Of a DNA stretch of 64,000 nucleotides, positions 38,056 through 47,938 are shown piece after piece. Numbering within the stretch: the stretch's first letter is position 1; every line of letters starts with the position of its first letter. Origin of the DNA: Pseudomonas parafulva NBRC 16636 = DSM 17004 (GTDB lineage Bacteria > Pseudomonadota > Gammaproteobacteria > Pseudomonadales > Pseudomonadaceae). A program made the translations under genes and the position numbers. Location of the stretch: positions 1-64,000 of the forward strand of contig NZ_BBIU01000036.1 in NCBI RefSeq assembly GCF_000730645.1, in the 5' to 3' direction. Below the pieces are notes generated by a model that saw nothing but the letters and a program-made list of their open reading frames with translations, was not told the origin of the DNA and ran no database searches.

Positions 38056-38192
38056 AAGCTGCAAGCTGCAAGACAAAGCAGCCCCGATGCAGCCTGCTTA
38101 GGCTTGTAGCTTTAAGCTGCAAGATACAAGCTTCAAGGGGTAAGAAAAAAGCAGCCCTCATGCAGTCTGCTTTGGCTTGCAGCTTGCAGCTT
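38056..38192 (+). repeat. Long imperfect palindrome with a 73-nt direct repeat in the fliG-fliH gap
   Basis: The arms 38056-38081 and 38167-38192 are reverse complements at 25 of 26 positions. Inside, a segment starting AAGCAGCCC at 38076 recurs 73 nt later at 38149 with a few changes (GATGCAGCCTGCTT versus CATGCAGTCTGCTT). The AAGCTGCAAG unit is repeated several times. The RNA should fold into a long hairpin between two genes of one operon. Confidence 0.85.
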
Positions 38193-38223
38193 GCCACTTG
38201 TAGCTATTTAAACAGGCGAGTTC

Positions 38224-39003
38224 ATGTCCACCAAAGAACACCATCCCAGCGACCTGATCCGTGCCCGTGACCTTGAGGGGGTGGACGTATGGGCGCTGCC
38301 CAGTTTTGACCCCCAGCCGCCGCCTCGGTCCGAACCCGAACAACCGGTAGAAGTGGAAGAAGAGGTCGAGGAAGTGCCGCTGGAAGACGTCCAGCCGCTT
38401 ACCCTCGAAGAACTCGAAGCCATTCGCCAGGAAGCCTACAACGAGGGCTTCGCCACCGGGGAGCGTGAAGGTTTTCACAGCACCCAGCTGAAGGTGCGTC
38501 AAGAAGCCGACGAAGCCCTCAAGGTGAAGCTGGCCAGCCTCGAGCGCTTGATGACCCACCTGATGGAACCGATCGCCGAGCAGGACACGCACATCGAGAA
38601 AACCCTGGTGCACTTGGTGGCTCACATCACCCGGCAGGTGATTGGCCGCGAGCTGCACAACGATTCCAGCCAGATCACCCAGGTACTGCGCGGCGCGCTG
38701 AAACTGCTGCCGATGGGCGCTGACAACATCCGCATCCACCTCAACCCGCAGGACTTCGAGCTGGCCAAAGCCCTGCGCGAGCGCCATGAAGAAAACTGGC
38801 GGCTGCTGGAAGACAGCACCTTGCTGCCGGGCGGCTGCCGCATCGAAACGGCCCAAAGCCGCATCGACGCGACCATGGAAACCCGCATCGAAAAAGCGGT
38901 GGCACAACTGTTCGATCAACTGCACGACCATTCCCTGCACCCTGCCGCCGCTGACCTTTCGGTAGACCTGGATGCACCGGTGGAGCCAGCGGATGCGCCT
39001 TGA
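38224..39003 (+). CDS. fliH: FliH, negative regulator of the export ATPase
   Basis: Export apparatus protein of 259 residues that binds FliI and links it to FliN. An acidic, Pro-rich N-terminal part is followed by a helical segment with spaced glycines ([13 protein letters not shown]) typical of FliH, and a C-terminal globular domain. It overlaps the start of fliI by 11 nt. Confidence 0.94.
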   Translation: MSTKEHHPSDLIRARDLEGVDVWALPSFDPQPPPRSEPEQPVEVEEEVEEVPLEDVQPLTLEELEAIRQEAYNEGFATGEREGFHSTQLKVRQEADEALKVKLASLERLMTHLMEPIAEQDTHIEKTLVHLVAHITRQVIGRELHNDSSQITQVLRGALKLLPMGADNIRIHLNPQDFELAKALRERHEENWRLLEDSTLLPGGCRIETAQSRIDATMETRIEKAVAQLFDQLHDHSLHPAAADLSVDLDAPVEPADAP

Positions 39004-40348
39004 ACGCACCAGCTTCGGCAAGCGCCTGGGCACTTACGCCGAGGCCATCGAGCTGCCGGCGCAACCGGTGGTAGAAGGCCGCCTGCTGCGCATGGTGGGC
39101 CTGACCCTGGAAGCCGAAGGCCTGCGCGCTGCCGTGGGCAGCCGTTGCCTGGTCATCAACGATGACAGCTACCACCCAGTGCAGGTCGAAGCCGAGGTGA
39201 TGGGCTTCGCCGGGCCCAAGGTGTTCCTGATGCCGGTGGGCAGCATTGTCGGCATTGCCCCTGGCGCGCGGGTGGTGCCGCTGGACGACGGCGGTCGCCT
39301 GCCCATGGGCATGAGCATGCTGGGCCGGGTGCTCGATGGCGCCGGCCGTGCACTGGATGGCAAGGGTGGCATGAAGGCCGAGGACTGGGTGCCCATGGAC
39401 GGCCCGGTGATCAACCCGCTCAACCGCGACCCTATCAGCAAGCCCCTGGACGTGGGCATTCGCAGTATCAATGGCCTGCTTACCGTAGGCCGCGGCCAGC
39501 GCCTTGGCCTGTTTGCCGGCACCGGTGTGGGTAAGTCGGTGTTGCTGGGCATGATGACCCGTTTCACCGAAGCCGAGATCATTGTGGTGGGCCTGATTGG
39601 CGAACGGGGGCGCGAGGTGAAGGAGTTCATCGAGCACATCCTCGGCGAGGAGGGCATCAAGCGCTCGGTGGTGGTGGCATCGCCTGCCGATGATGCGCCG
39701 CTGATGCGTCTGCGCGCTGCCATGTACTGCACGCGCATCGCCGAGTACTTCCGCGACAAGGGTAAAAACGTGCTGCTGCTGATGGACTCGCTGACCCGCT
39801 TCGCCCAGGCCCAGCGGGAAATTGCCCTGGCCATCGGCGAACCGCCGGCTACCCGCGGTTACCCGCCGTCAGTGTTCGCCAAGCTGCCCAAGCTGGTGGA
39901 GCGGGCCGGCAACGGGGAGGCGGGTGGCGGCTCCATCACCGCGTTCTACACGGTATTGTCCGAAGGCGATGACCAGCAGGACCCCATCGCCGACTCGGCG
40001 CGGGGCGTGCTGGACGGTCACTTCGTGCTGTCGCGGCGCCTGGCCGAAGAGGGCCATTACCCGGCCATTGATATCGAGGCCTCCATCAGCCGGGTGATGC
40101 CGCAGGTGGTGGATGCCGATCACCTGCGCGAAGCGCAGAAGTTCAAGCAGCTGTGGTCGCGCCTGTCGCAAAGCCGCGACCTGATCAGCGTGGGGGCCTA
40201 TGTGGCCGGTGGCGACCCCGAAACGGATTTGGCCATCGCCTTGCAGTCACGCCTGGTCGAGTATTTGCGCCAGGGGTTGCAGGAGAACGTGGGCATGGCG
40301 CAAAGCCGCGACCAGTTGGGGGCGATTTTCACGCCCCCGGCAGGCTGA
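38993..40348 (+). CDS. fliI: FliI, flagellum-specific export ATPase
   Basis: Cytoplasmic ATPase of 451 residues, the usual Pseudomonas length. Walker A GTGVGKSV lies near residues 175-183, followed by [13 protein letters not shown] and Walker [12 protein letters not shown]. The ATG at 38993 (MRLERTSF) follows GGAG at 38982-38985; an ATG at 38972 is in frame but less likely. It drives unfolding and entry of export substrates with FliH and FliJ. Confidence 0.96.
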   Translation: MRLERTSFGKRLGTYAEAIELPAQPVVEGRLLRMVGLTLEAEGLRAAVGSRCLVINDDSYHPVQVEAEVMGFAGPKVFLMPVGSIVGIAPGARVVPLDDGGRLPMGMSMLGRVLDGAGRALDGKGGMKAEDWVPMDGPVINPLNRDPISKPLDVGIRSINGLLTVGRGQRLGLFAGTGVGKSVLLGMMTRFTEAEIIVVGLIGERGREVKEFIEHILGEEGIKRSVVVASPADDAPLMRLRAAMYCTRIAEYFRDKGKNVLLLMDSLTRFAQAQREIALAIGEPPATRGYPPSVFAKLPKLVERAGNGEAGGGSITAFYTVLSEGDDQQDPIADSARGVLDGHFVLSRRLAEEGHYPAIDIEASISRVMPQVVDADHLREAQKFKQLWSRLSQSRDLISVGAYVAGGDPETDLAIALQSRLVEYLRQGLQENVGMAQSRDQLGAIFTPPAG

Positions 40349-40354
40349 TAGCCG

Positions 40355-40807
40355 GTGGCGCTGCCAGGGCGCGCCGCGCGCCTTGCGCCGGTGGTGGGCA
40401 TGGCCGAAGAAGCCGAGCGCAAGGCCGCCCAGCGCCTGGGGCAGTTCCAGCAGCAGGTGGCCACGGCCCAGGCCAAGCTGGCAGAGCTGGAGCGCTTTCG
40501 CGAGGATTACCAGCAGCAGTGGATCAACCGCGGTGGCCAGGGCGTGAATGGCAGTTGGCTGGTCAATTACCAGCGCTTTCTCGGGCAGCTCGAAACCGCC
40601 ATGACCCAGCAGCGTCAGAGCCTGGTGTGGCACCAGAACAACCTCAACAATGCCCGGGGCATGTGGCAGCAGGCCTACGCGCGGGTTGAAGGGTTGCGCA
40701 AACTGGTGCAGCGCTACATGGACGAAGCCCGGCGTGCCGAAGACAAGCGTGAGCAGCGCCTGCTCGATGAACTGTCCCAGCGCCTGCCGCGCCAGGAACC
40801 GCTCTAG
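40355..40807 (+). CDS. fliJ: FliJ, export chaperone
   Basis: Coiled-coil protein of 150 residues, last of fliEFGHIJ. It has the antiparallel helical pattern with many Gln and Glu residues (AAQRLGQFQQQVATAQAKL, read in part) and the end KREQRLLDELSQR. The start appears to be GTG at 40355, 6 nt after the fliI stop codon; no strong ribosome-binding site was seen. Confidence 0.9.
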   Translation: MALPGRAARLAPVVGMAEEAERKAAQRLGQFQQQVATAQAKLAELERFREDYQQQWINRGGQGVNGSWLVNYQRFLGQLETAMTQQRQSLVWHQNNLNNARGMWQQAYARVEGLRKLVQRYMDEARRAEDKREQRLLDELSQRLPRQEPL

Positions 40808-40887
40808 CCTCCACCACTTGCGGCCTCCACCTGTGGCTGCTACACCTTCATGAGGACGCACCCGCCATCATCGAAGGAATCGCTGAA

Positions 40888-41193
40888 ATGGCAGTTGAAA
40901 CGGATTTTTCGCAGGACGGCAAAAAGCTCACGATCAGGATCAAAGGGCGCTTCGATTTCGGCAGGCACCAGGAATTTCGCGATGCCTACGAGCGTCAGCC
41001 AAGCCGCCCCGATGCGGTGGTGGTCGACCTGCAAGACACCACTTACCTCGACAGTTCGGCGCTGGGCATGCTGTTGATGCTGCGCGACTACGCCGGGGGC
41101 GATGAAGCCGATGTGCGGGTGGTGCACGCCAGCTCGGATGTGCGCAAGATCCTCGCCATCTCCAATTTCGACAAACTCTTCGACATCAGTTGA
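40888..41193 (+). CDS. hsbA: HsbA, STAS-domain anti-sigma factor antagonist
   Basis: STAS-domain protein of 101 residues with the phosphorylatable serine in TYLDSSALGML (Ser56/Ser57). In P. aeruginosa HsbA is phosphorylated and dephosphorylated by HsbR; according to its state it binds FlgM or the diguanylate cyclase HsbD, linking flagellar gene expression with biofilm control. It precedes hsbR and hptB as in that species. Confidence 0.92.
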   Translation: MAVETDFSQDGKKLTIRIKGRFDFGRHQEFRDAYERQPSRPDAVVVDLQDTTYLDSSALGMLLMLRDYAGGDEADVRVVHASSDVRKILAISNFDKLFDIS

Positions 41194-41201
41194 GCGCCAA
41201 T

Positions 41202-42893
41202 ATGCCGGCCGGGCAGGGTTTGACGGTGCTGGTTGCTGAGGACAGTGACGTCGACCGCATGCTCCTGGCGCGGATCGTCAAGCGCCAGGGGCACCAGGTG
41301 GTCACTGCGCAGAACGGCCAGGAAGCGGTGGCATTGTTCAGCGAACGGCGCCCGCAGCTGGTGCTGCTCGATGCGCTGATGCCGGTGATGGATGGTTTCG
41401 AGGCCGCGCGGCAGATCAAGGCCCTGGCCGGCGAGGCGCTGGTGCCGATCATCTTTCTGACATCCCTCAATGAAGAGCAGGCGCTGGTGCGGTGCCTGGA
41501 GGCGGGCGGCGATGACTTCATGGCCAAGCCGTACAGTGCCGTGATCCTGGCCGCCAAGATCCGCGCCATGGACCGCCTGCGCCGGCTGCAGGACACGGTG
41601 CTCCAGCAGCGTGACCAGATCGCCCGGCACCACCACCACCTGCTGAATGAGCAGCGGGTAGCCAAGGCGGTATTCGACAAGGTCGCCCACTCCGGTTGCC
41701 TTGGCGCGCCCAACATCCGCTCTGTGCAGTCGCCTTACGCACTGTTCAATGGCGACCTGATGCTCGCGGCCTTTACGCCGTCCGGTGACATGCGCGTATT
41801 CCTCGGGGATTTCACCGGCCATGGCCTGCCGGCAGCGGTCGGCGCCATGCCCCTGGCCGAGGTGTTCTACGGCATGACGGCCAAGGGCTACACCATGCCC
41901 CAGGTGCTGCGCGAGATGAACGCCAAGCTCAAACGCATCCTGCCCGTGGACATGTTCTGCTGCGCGCTGTTGCTCAACCTCAGCCAGCAGCGGGCGGTAG
42001 TGGAGGTATGGAACGGCGGCATGCCCGACGGCTACCGCCTGTCGGCGGAAGGTGCTGTACTGACGCCATTGCAGTCACGTCATCTACCGTTGGGTATTCT
42101 GGGGCCTGGGCAGTTCGATGACGCTGTCGAGGTATGGCCGCTGGCCGCAGGCGAGCGGGTTCTGTTGCTGTCTGACGGCGTGCTGGAAACAGCAGATGCC
42201 CAGGAGCGCCTGTTCGGCGAGCAGCGCCTGCGGTCGGTGTTGGCCGGCAATCGCGAGCCAGCGCTGCTGTTCAGTGAGCTGATGCAGGCGCTGGCGCTGT
42301 TTGGTGGGCAGCCACGGGATGACATCAGTTTGTGCGATATCCGCATGCCCGGCGCCCAAGAGCCGTTGCCGGCTCCTGTAAACTACCCGGACAGCGGCCC
42401 GACCAGCCCGGCAGACTGGTCGCTGGGGTTCGAGGTTCGCGGGCAAAGCCTGCGTCAGTTCAACCCCGTACCGTACCTGGTGCAGTTGTTGCAGCAGGTT
42501 CATGGCCTGCGTACCCGTGGCGGGAACCTGTACAGTGTGCTCAGCGAGTTGTACTCCAACGCGCTTGAACATGGCGTGCTTGGCCTGGATTCGCAGCTCA
42601 AGCGGGATGTGCAGGGGTTTGCCGACTATTATCAGGAGCGCGCTCGGCGCCTGGCATTGTTGAGCGAGGGCTTCGTGCGCATCGACCTTGTGGTTGAACC
42701 GCATGCCCAGGGCGGGCGTCTGAAGATCGACGTGCGTGACAGCGGTGAGGGTTTCGACGTGCAGCAGGTGCTGTCACGGGCGGCATTGCAACAAGGGCTG
42801 AGTGGGCGCGGGCTGGAACTGGTCCGGCGCCTGTCCAGCAGTGCAACCTGGGCCGAAGGTGGCCGGTGCGCACGCGTGGAGTTCGCCTGGTGA
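41202..42893 (+). CDS. hsbR: HsbR, receiver-phosphatase-kinase regulator of HsbA
   Basis: Protein of 563 residues with three domains. The receiver (about 5-125) has Asp57 (VLLDALMPVMDG). A PP2C/SpoIIE-type phosphatase (about 170-390) shows FLGDFTGHGLPAA and LLSDGVLETA. A C-terminal HATPase domain of the anti-sigma kinase type (about 420-560) shows LYSNALEHGVLG and DSGEGFD. It receives phosphate through HptB and controls HsbA. The ATG at 41202 was chosen; a TTG at 41190 overlaps the hsbA stop codon and is also in frame. Confidence 0.93.
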   Translation: MPAGQGLTVLVAEDSDVDRMLLARIVKRQGHQVVTAQNGQEAVALFSERRPQLVLLDALMPVMDGFEAARQIKALAGEALVPIIFLTSLNEEQALVRCLEAGGDDFMAKPYSAVILAAKIRAMDRLRRLQDTVLQQRDQIARHHHHLLNEQRVAKAVFDKVAHSGCLGAPNIRSVQSPYALFNGDLMLAAFTPSGDMRVFLGDFTGHGLPAAVGAMPLAEVFYGMTAKGYTMPQVLREMNAKLKRILPVDMFCCALLLNLSQQRAVVEVWNGGMPDGYRLSAEGAVLTPLQSRHLPLGILGPGQFDDAVEVWPLAAGERVLLLSDGVLETADAQERLFGEQRLRSVLAGNREPALLFSELMQALALFGGQPRDDISLCDIRMPGAQEPLPAPVNYPDSGPTSPADWSLGFEVRGQSLRQFNPVPYLVQLLQQVHGLRTRGGNLYSVLSELYSNALEHGVLGLDSQLKRDVQGFADYYQERARRLALLSEGFVRIDLVVEPHAQGGRLKIDVRDSGEGFDVQQVLSRAALQQGLSGRGLELVRRLSSSATWAEGGRCARVEFAW

Positions 42894-42942
42894 GCCTGGG
42901 GCGGGCTCGGGCATTTATCTGGCTTGATCAAGGAGCGAACAA

Positions 42943-43290
42943 GTGGCTGACATGCATATCGACCACAAGGTACTCAGCGACCTGCGAGAAGTCATGGAAG
43001 ATGGCTATCTGCAGCTGGTACAGACCTTTCTAGACGACTCCGAGCGACGCCTGGGGCAACTGCATGCGGCGCGCAGCGCCCAGGAGCTGGGCGCCGCTGC
43101 CCACAGTTTCAAGGGCAGCAGCAGCAACATGGGCGCCGTTGCGCTGGCGGGCCTGTGCCAGCAACTGGAGGACCGTGCCCGCCGCCCCCCTTTGTTCGGC
43201 ATCGAAGACCTGATCAGCCGTATCGATCAGGAGTTCGCCGAGGTGCAGCGCTTCTACCGTGCCGAGCAGCAGGGAATATCCGCAGGCTGA
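42943..43290 (+). CDS. hptB: HptB, histidine phosphotransfer protein
   Basis: Phosphotransfer protein of 115 residues with the HPt signature HSFKGSSSNMG (His54). In P. aeruginosa HptB takes phosphate from several hybrid kinases, including RetS, and passes it to HsbR. The start is GTG at 42943 with AAGGAG 7 nt upstream. Confidence 0.92.
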   Translation: MADMHIDHKVLSDLREVMEDGYLQLVQTFLDDSERRLGQLHAARSAQELGAAAHSFKGSSSNMGAVALAGLCQQLEDRARRPPLFGIEDLISRIDQEFAEVQRFYRAEQQGISAG

Positions 43291-43298
43291 CAGGTAAC

Positions 43299-43315
43299 TT
43301 GGCGCGACTTTTGCT
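43299..43315 (+). promoter_or_regulatory. Sigma-54 promoter of fliK
   Basis: CTTGGCGCGACTTTTGCTC has GG at 43301-43302 and GC at 43313-43314 with ten bases between, a close match. It starts 9 nt after the hptB stop codon and lies 46 nt before fliK, so fliK is probably its own FleQ-dependent unit. Confidence 0.8.
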
Positions 43316-43360
43316 CATACACCGATGTGATCATTCAGTTTATGGCGCGGAGACCGCTCA

Positions 43361-44605
43361 ATGCCTGTCGCATCCAACCCCTTGTTGCAAGCCAATACCC
43401 TTGGCGATGCCTCCCGTACGGCGCCCGCGTCAGCGGGCAAAACGCCGCAGGTACAGGGCAACAACGGCGATGGTTTCGGCCAGGTAATGGCGCGTCAGGG
43501 GCGCGACAAGGTTGCCGGCCCTGCCGATAAAACTGTTGCCGGCAAACCGTCGGACAAGAGCGATGGGGCTGTAAGCGGCAAGCAGTCGGCAGCCGACAAG
43601 GGCAAGGTTGCCGATGACGGCAATAAGTTGCCGGCCGAGGACACCACTGCGGCCGATACCGGCATGCGTGATGCCAGCCTCGTCGCTGGGCAGGTCACCG
43701 ACGCCCCACCAGGCGCGCAACTGATCCAGGCCCAGGCACAGGCCGTGGCACCCGTGCTCCAGGCCGCCGGCCCGCAGCCTGAAGAGTCACCTGCCGAGCA
43801 GGCGTTTGACCCAGATGCTGACCCGCTCGCCAATCTACCGACGCTGCGCCTGGCACTTGAGCACAGCGCCCAGGCCAAAGGCAGTACATCGGCTCATGCG
43901 CTGGACGCGGACCGTACCCAGGGCGAAAGCAATGCTGCTGCCGTCAATACCTTGGCGGGTGGCGTGACCAGTGCCGAGGGCGAGGCCGACGGTGCTGGCG
44001 GCAAGGCCTTCGGCGCCCTGCTTGAAGATGGCCTCAAGGATACCAAGAGCGCCGCCAGCGATACCCGGGTTGATGATTTCGCCAGCCGCCTGGCCAACCT
44101 GACCCAGGCGGCCACAGCGAAGACCGCCAATGCCGTACCGGTCAACGCCAACCCGCTGCACCAGCCTCTGCCGATGAACCAGGGTGCCTGGACCGAAGGT
44201 TTGGTGAACCGGGTGATGTACCTGTCCAGCCAGAACCTGAAGTCGGCGGATATCCAACTGGAACCGGCCGAGCTGGGCCGCCTGGATATCCGTGTCAATG
44301 TGGCCGCCGACCAGCCCACCCAGGTGACCTTCATCAGCGGCCACGCTGGCGTACGCGACGCCCTGGACAGCCAGGTGCACCGGCTGCGGGAGTTGTTCAC
44401 CCAGCAGGGCCTGGCGCAGCCGGACGTCAACGTTGCCGACCAGTCCCGCGGCCAGCAGCAAGGCCAGGCGCAGCAGCAGGGCAGCCAGCTGTCCGGGGTG
44501 GCTGCGCGCCGAGCGGAGCAGGGCGCCGCTGAAGCGACCGAGGCATCCAGGCCCGTCGAGCAGCAGGTGGTCATCGGCGACAGCGCGGTCGATTACTACG
44601 CCTGA
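43361..44605 (+). CDS. fliK: FliK, hook-length control protein
   Basis: Secreted molecular ruler of 414 residues. The first 260 residues are low in complexity and rich in Ala, Gly, Asp and Lys, as usual. The conserved C-terminal domain that switches export specificity via FlhB is at about 270-370 (LVNRVMYLSSQNLKSADIQLEPAELGRLDIRV, read in part). The end is Gln-rich. Confidence 0.93.
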   Translation: MPVASNPLLQANTLGDASRTAPASAGKTPQVQGNNGDGFGQVMARQGRDKVAGPADKTVAGKPSDKSDGAVSGKQSAADKGKVADDGNKLPAEDTTAADTGMRDASLVAGQVTDAPPGAQLIQAQAQAVAPVLQAAGPQPEESPAEQAFDPDADPLANLPTLRLALEHSAQAKGSTSAHALDADRTQGESNAAAVNTLAGGVTSAEGEADGAGGKAFGALLEDGLKDTKSAASDTRVDDFASRLANLTQAATAKTANAVPVNANPLHQPLPMNQGAWTEGLVNRVMYLSSQNLKSADIQLEPAELGRLDIRVNVAADQPTQVTFISGHAGVRDALDSQVHRLRELFTQQGLAQPDVNVADQSRGQQQGQAQQQGSQLSGVAARRAEQGAAEATEASRPVEQQVVIGDSAVDYYA

Positions 44606-44630
44606 TTCGCCAACACGGCGATTCCCCCTT

Positions 44631-44656
44631 CGCGCAGCCGTAACCAGGGCTGCGCG
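44631..44656 (+). terminator. Stem-loop between fliK and fliL
   Basis: CGCGCAGCC (44631-44639) and GGCTGCGCG (44648-44656) form a perfect 9-bp stem with an 8-nt loop, 25 nt after the fliK stop codon. No T-run follows, so it may be a weak or factor-assisted terminator. Confidence 0.5.
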
Positions 44657-44660
44657 CAAT

Positions 44661-44677
44661 CTGGCATAACACTTGCT
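44661..44677 (+). promoter_or_regulatory. Sigma-54 promoter of the fliL operon
   Basis: TCTGGCATAACACTTGCTC has GG at 44663-44664 and GC at 44675-44676 with ten bases between. It directly follows the fliK hairpin and lies 51 nt before fliL. Confidence 0.83.
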
Positions 44678-44727
44678 CAAGCCATCCCATTCTTCCTATA
44701 ACCCCTGATGGACGACGGATTATTGGC

Positions 44728-45225
44728 ATGGCGAATACCGAAGCAGTGAAAGACCCCGCCGCTAAAGGCAAACTCAAGCTGATCCTGCTCATCGTTGCCG
44801 GCTTGTTGCTGGCCGTTGGCCTGTCGGTGGGCGCCACTTGGTTCTTCATGCACAAGAGCGAGCCAGCCCCGGCTGCCGATGCCGCCGCTACCAACGTGAA
44901 GCCCGCCGCCATCTACGAGGCACTGACGCCGGCATTCGTCGTCAATTTCAACCAGAACGGCCGCCAGCGCTACATGCAGGTCAGCATCACCCTGCAGGCC
45001 CGCAACCAGGCGGACCTGGACGCGCTCAAGGTGCACATGCCGGTGATCCGCAACAACCTGGTGATGATGTTCTCCGGGGTTGGCTTCGATACCTTGGCCA
45101 GCAGTGCAGTGGGGCAAGAGATGCTGCGCCAGAAGGCTACCGTGGTGGTGCAGGAAGTGGCCCAGAAGGAAGTCGGCAAGCCGGTAATCGACCAGTTGCT
45201 GTTCACCAATTTCGTATTGCAGTAG
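44728..45225 (+). CDS. fliL: FliL, stator-associated membrane protein
   Basis: Inner-membrane protein of 165 residues with one transmembrane helix (about 14-36, LILLIVAGLLLAVGLSVGAT, read in part) and a periplasmic domain that forms rings round the stators. First gene of fliLMNOPQR-flhB. Confidence 0.95.
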   Translation: MANTEAVKDPAAKGKLKLILLIVAGLLLAVGLSVGATWFFMHKSEPAPAADAAATNVKPAAIYEALTPAFVVNFNQNGRQRYMQVSITLQARNQADLDALKVHMPVIRNNLVMMFSGVGFDTLASSAVGQEMLRQKATVVVQEVAQKEVGKPVIDQLLFTNFVLQ

Positions 45226-45234
45226 GAGTGGGCA

Positions 45235-46203
45235 ATGGCCGTACAGGACCTGCTGTCCCAGGATGAGATCGATGCCCTGTTGCATGGCGTCGACGACGGT
45301 CTGGTACAGACCGAGAGTGCATCCGAGCCTGGCAGCATCAAAAGCTACGACCTGACCAGCCAGGACCGCATTGTTCGGGGGCGCATGCCTACCCTCGAAA
45401 TGATCAACGAACGCTTTGCCCGCTACACCCGCATCAGTATGTTCAACCTGTTGCGCCGCTCTGCCGACGTGGCAGTGGGGGGCGTGCAGGTGATGAAGTT
45501 CGGTGAGTACGTGCATTCGTTGTACGTGCCCACCAGCCTGAACCTGGTGAAGATCAAGCCACTGCGCGGCACGTCGCTGTTCATCCTCGACGCCAAGCTG
45601 GTGTTCAAGCTGGTGGACAACTTCTTTGGCGGCGACGGCCGCCACGCCAAGATCGAAGGCCGCGAGTTCACCCCTACCGAATTGCGGGTGGTGCGCATGG
45701 TGCTGGACCAGTGCTTCATCGACCTTAAAGAGGCCTGGCAGGCGATCATGCCGGTGAACTTCGAGTACATGAACTCCGAGGTCAACCCGGCCATGGCCAA
45801 CATCGTCGGCCCCAGCGAGGCGGTGGTGGTGTCCACCTTCCACATCGAACTGGACGGCGGTGGCGGCGACCTGCACGTGACCATGCCGTACTCGATGATC
45901 GAGCCGGTGCGCGAGATGCTCGATGCGGGCTTCCAGTCCGACCTGGACGACCAGGACGAGCGCTGGGTCAAGGCCTTGCGCGAAGACGTGCTGGACGTTG
46001 CCGTGCCGGTGACCGCCACCGTCGCCCGCCGCCAGCTGAAACTGCGCGACATTCTGCACATGCAGCCTGGTGATGTGATCCCGGTCGAGCTGCCCGAGCA
46101 CCTGGTGCTGCGCGCCAATGGCGTACCCGCGTTCAAGGCGCGCCTGGGCTCGCACAAGGGCAACCTGGCCCTGCAGATCATCGACCCGATCGAACGCCGC
46201 TGA
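45235..46203 (+). CDS. fliM: FliM, C-ring switch protein
   Basis: Switch protein of 322 residues. The N-terminal CheY-binding peptide LLSQDEIDALL is intact, followed by the CheC-like middle domain and a C-terminal SpoA domain. CheY-P made by CheA (59750) acts here to change rotation. Confidence 0.97.
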   Translation: MAVQDLLSQDEIDALLHGVDDGLVQTESASEPGSIKSYDLTSQDRIVRGRMPTLEMINERFARYTRISMFNLLRRSADVAVGGVQVMKFGEYVHSLYVPTSLNLVKIKPLRGTSLFILDAKLVFKLVDNFFGGDGRHAKIEGREFTPTELRVVRMVLDQCFIDLKEAWQAIMPVNFEYMNSEVNPAMANIVGPSEAVVVSTFHIELDGGGGDLHVTMPYSMIEPVREMLDAGFQSDLDDQDERWVKALREDVLDVAVPVTATVARRQLKLRDILHMQPGDVIPVELPEHLVLRANGVPAFKARLGSHKGNLALQIIDPIERR

Positions 46204-46250
46204 GCGCGTGCCGCTCGCTTTTACCGAATTGAATGCCTGTCGAGGAAACC

Positions 46251-46715
46251 ATGGCTAACGAAAACGAGATCACCTCTCCAGAAGACCAGGCGCTGGCCGA
46301 TGAGTGGGCCGCGGCGCTGGAGGAAACCGGCGCGGCCGGCCAGGCCGATATCGATGCACTGCTGGGCGATACCAGCAACAACCCAGGGCCGGGTCGCCTG
46401 CCCATGGAAGAGTTTGCCAGCTCGCCCAAGCCCAACCCCAACGTCAGCCTGGAAGGCCCGAACCTTGATGTGATCCTGGACATCCCGGTGAGCATTTCCA
46501 TGGAAGTGGGCAGCACCGAAATCAACATCCGCAACTTGCTGCAGCTCAACCAGGGCTCTGTGATCGAGCTCGACCGCCTGGCGGGTGAGCCGCTGGACGT
46601 GCTGGTCAACGGTACGCTGATCGCCCATGGCGAGGTGGTGGTGGTCAACGAGAAGTTCGGCATTCGCCTGACCGACGTGATCAGCCCCAGCGAACGTATC
46701 AAGAAGCTGCGCTGA
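46251..46715 (+). CDS. fliN: FliN, C-ring switch protein
   Basis: Switch protein of 154 residues with the SpoA domain at about 75-150 (VILDIPVSISMEVGSTEINIRNLLQL, read in part). GAGGA (46242-46246) supports the ATG at 46251; an ATG at 46233 is in frame but less likely. Confidence 0.95.
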   Translation: MANENEITSPEDQALADEWAAALEETGAAGQADIDALLGDTSNNPGPGRLPMEEFASSPKPNPNVSLEGPNLDVILDIPVSISMEVGSTEINIRNLLQLNQGSVIELDRLAGEPLDVLVNGTLIAHGEVVVVNEKFGIRLTDVISPSERIKKLR

Positions 46716-47165
46716 GTGAAGGGCATGAGGCGCGCCATCGCGGCACCCATCGCACTGTTGGCCAGCCAGCTGTGCCAGGCCGCCGCCACGCCGGCACTGA
46801 CCTCGGCGGCGCCACCGGGCAGCCTGAGCGGCCAGCTGGCGCAGATGGTGTTCGGCCTGCTGCTGGTAGTGGGGCTGATCTTTCTGCTGGCATGGCTGCT
46901 GCGGCGTGTGCAGGGCTCGGCGGTCAAGGGCGGGCAGGTGATCGAGATCGTCGGCAGCCGCGCCATCGGCCCGCGGGACCGGTTGCTGCTGGTGCAGGTG
47001 GGCAAGGAGCAGATCCTGATCGGTCACAGCCCCGGCAGCATCGAGACCCTGCATGTACTGGCAGAGCCGGTCGAGGTCCCGCAGGGGGCGCGCCAGGCAA
47101 CGCCTGAGTTTGCCCAACGGCTGATGGAACTGATGGGCAAGGACCCTAAGGACAAGACGCGATGA
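46716..47165 (+). CDS. fliO: FliO, export gate assembly protein
   Basis: Inner-membrane protein of 149 residues. A signal-like or first hydrophobic segment (about 3-20) is followed by a second one (about 42-60, [21 protein letters not shown] in part) and a cytoplasmic domain. It helps FliP assemble. The start is GTG at 46716, immediately after the fliN stop codon; an ATG at 46725 is the alternative. It overlaps fliP by 4 nt. Confidence 0.9.
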   Translation: MKGMRRAIAAPIALLASQLCQAAATPALTSAAPPGSLSGQLAQMVFGLLLVVGLIFLLAWLLRRVQGSAVKGGQVIEIVGSRAIGPRDRLLLVQVGKEQILIGHSPGSIETLHVLAEPVEVPQGARQATPEFAQRLMELMGKDPKDKTR

Positions 47166-47917
47166 GCGCCACGCTGCGTACGTTGTTCACCCTGCTGCTG
47201 TTGCTGGCCGCGCCGCTGGCCCTGGCCGCCGACCCCTTGTCGATCCCCGCCATCACCTTGTCCAACGGGGCGAACGGGCAGCAGGAGTATTCGGTCAGCC
47301 TGCAGATTCTGCTGATCATGACGGCGCTGAGCTTCATCCCTGCGTTCGTCATCCTGATGACCAGCTTCACCCGCATCATCATTGTGTTCTCCATCCTGCG
47401 TCAGGCCCTGGGCCTGCAGCAGACACCGTCCAACCAGATCCTGACGGGGATGGCGCTGTTCCTCACCCTGTTCATCATGGCGCCGGTGTTCGACCGGGTG
47501 AACCAGACCGCCCTGCAGCCTTACCTGAACGAGCAGATGACCGCGCAGGAGGCCATCGACAAGGCCCAGGGGCCGCTGAAGGACTTCATGCTTGCGCAGA
47601 CCCGGCAAAGCGACCTGGACCTGTTCATGCGCCTGTCCAAGCGCACCGACATCACCGGCCCCGACCAGGTGCCGCTGACCATTCTGGTGCCGTCGTTTGT
47701 CACCTCCGAGCTGAAGACGGCGTTCCAGATCGGCTTCATGATCTTCATTCCCTTTCTGATCATCGACATGGTGGTGGCCAGTGTGTTGATGGCCATGGGT
47801 ATGATGATGCTGTCGCCGCTGATCATCTCGTTGCCGTTCAAGATCATGCTGTTCGTGCTGGTGGATGGCTGGGCGCTGATCATGGGTACGCTGGCTGGCA
47901 GTTTTGGTGGCGTGTGA
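47162..47917 (+). CDS. fliP: FliP, export gate protein
   Basis: Core export-gate protein of 251 residues with a cleavable signal peptide (ending near LALA) and the typical FliP helices ([27 protein letters not shown], in part; [21 protein letters not shown], in part). It forms a FliP5-FliQ4-FliR1 complex with the next two gene products. Confidence 0.97.
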   Translation: MSATLRTLFTLLLLLAAPLALAADPLSIPAITLSNGANGQQEYSVSLQILLIMTALSFIPAFVILMTSFTRIIIVFSILRQALGLQQTPSNQILTGMALFLTLFIMAPVFDRVNQTALQPYLNEQMTAQEAIDKAQGPLKDFMLAQTRQSDLDLFMRLSKRTDITGPDQVPLTILVPSFVTSELKTAFQIGFMIFIPFLIIDMVVASVLMAMGMMMLSPLIISLPFKIMLFVLVDGWALIMGTLAGSFGGV

Positions 47918-47938
47918 TGCCGCCTGGGAGCGCTGTGA

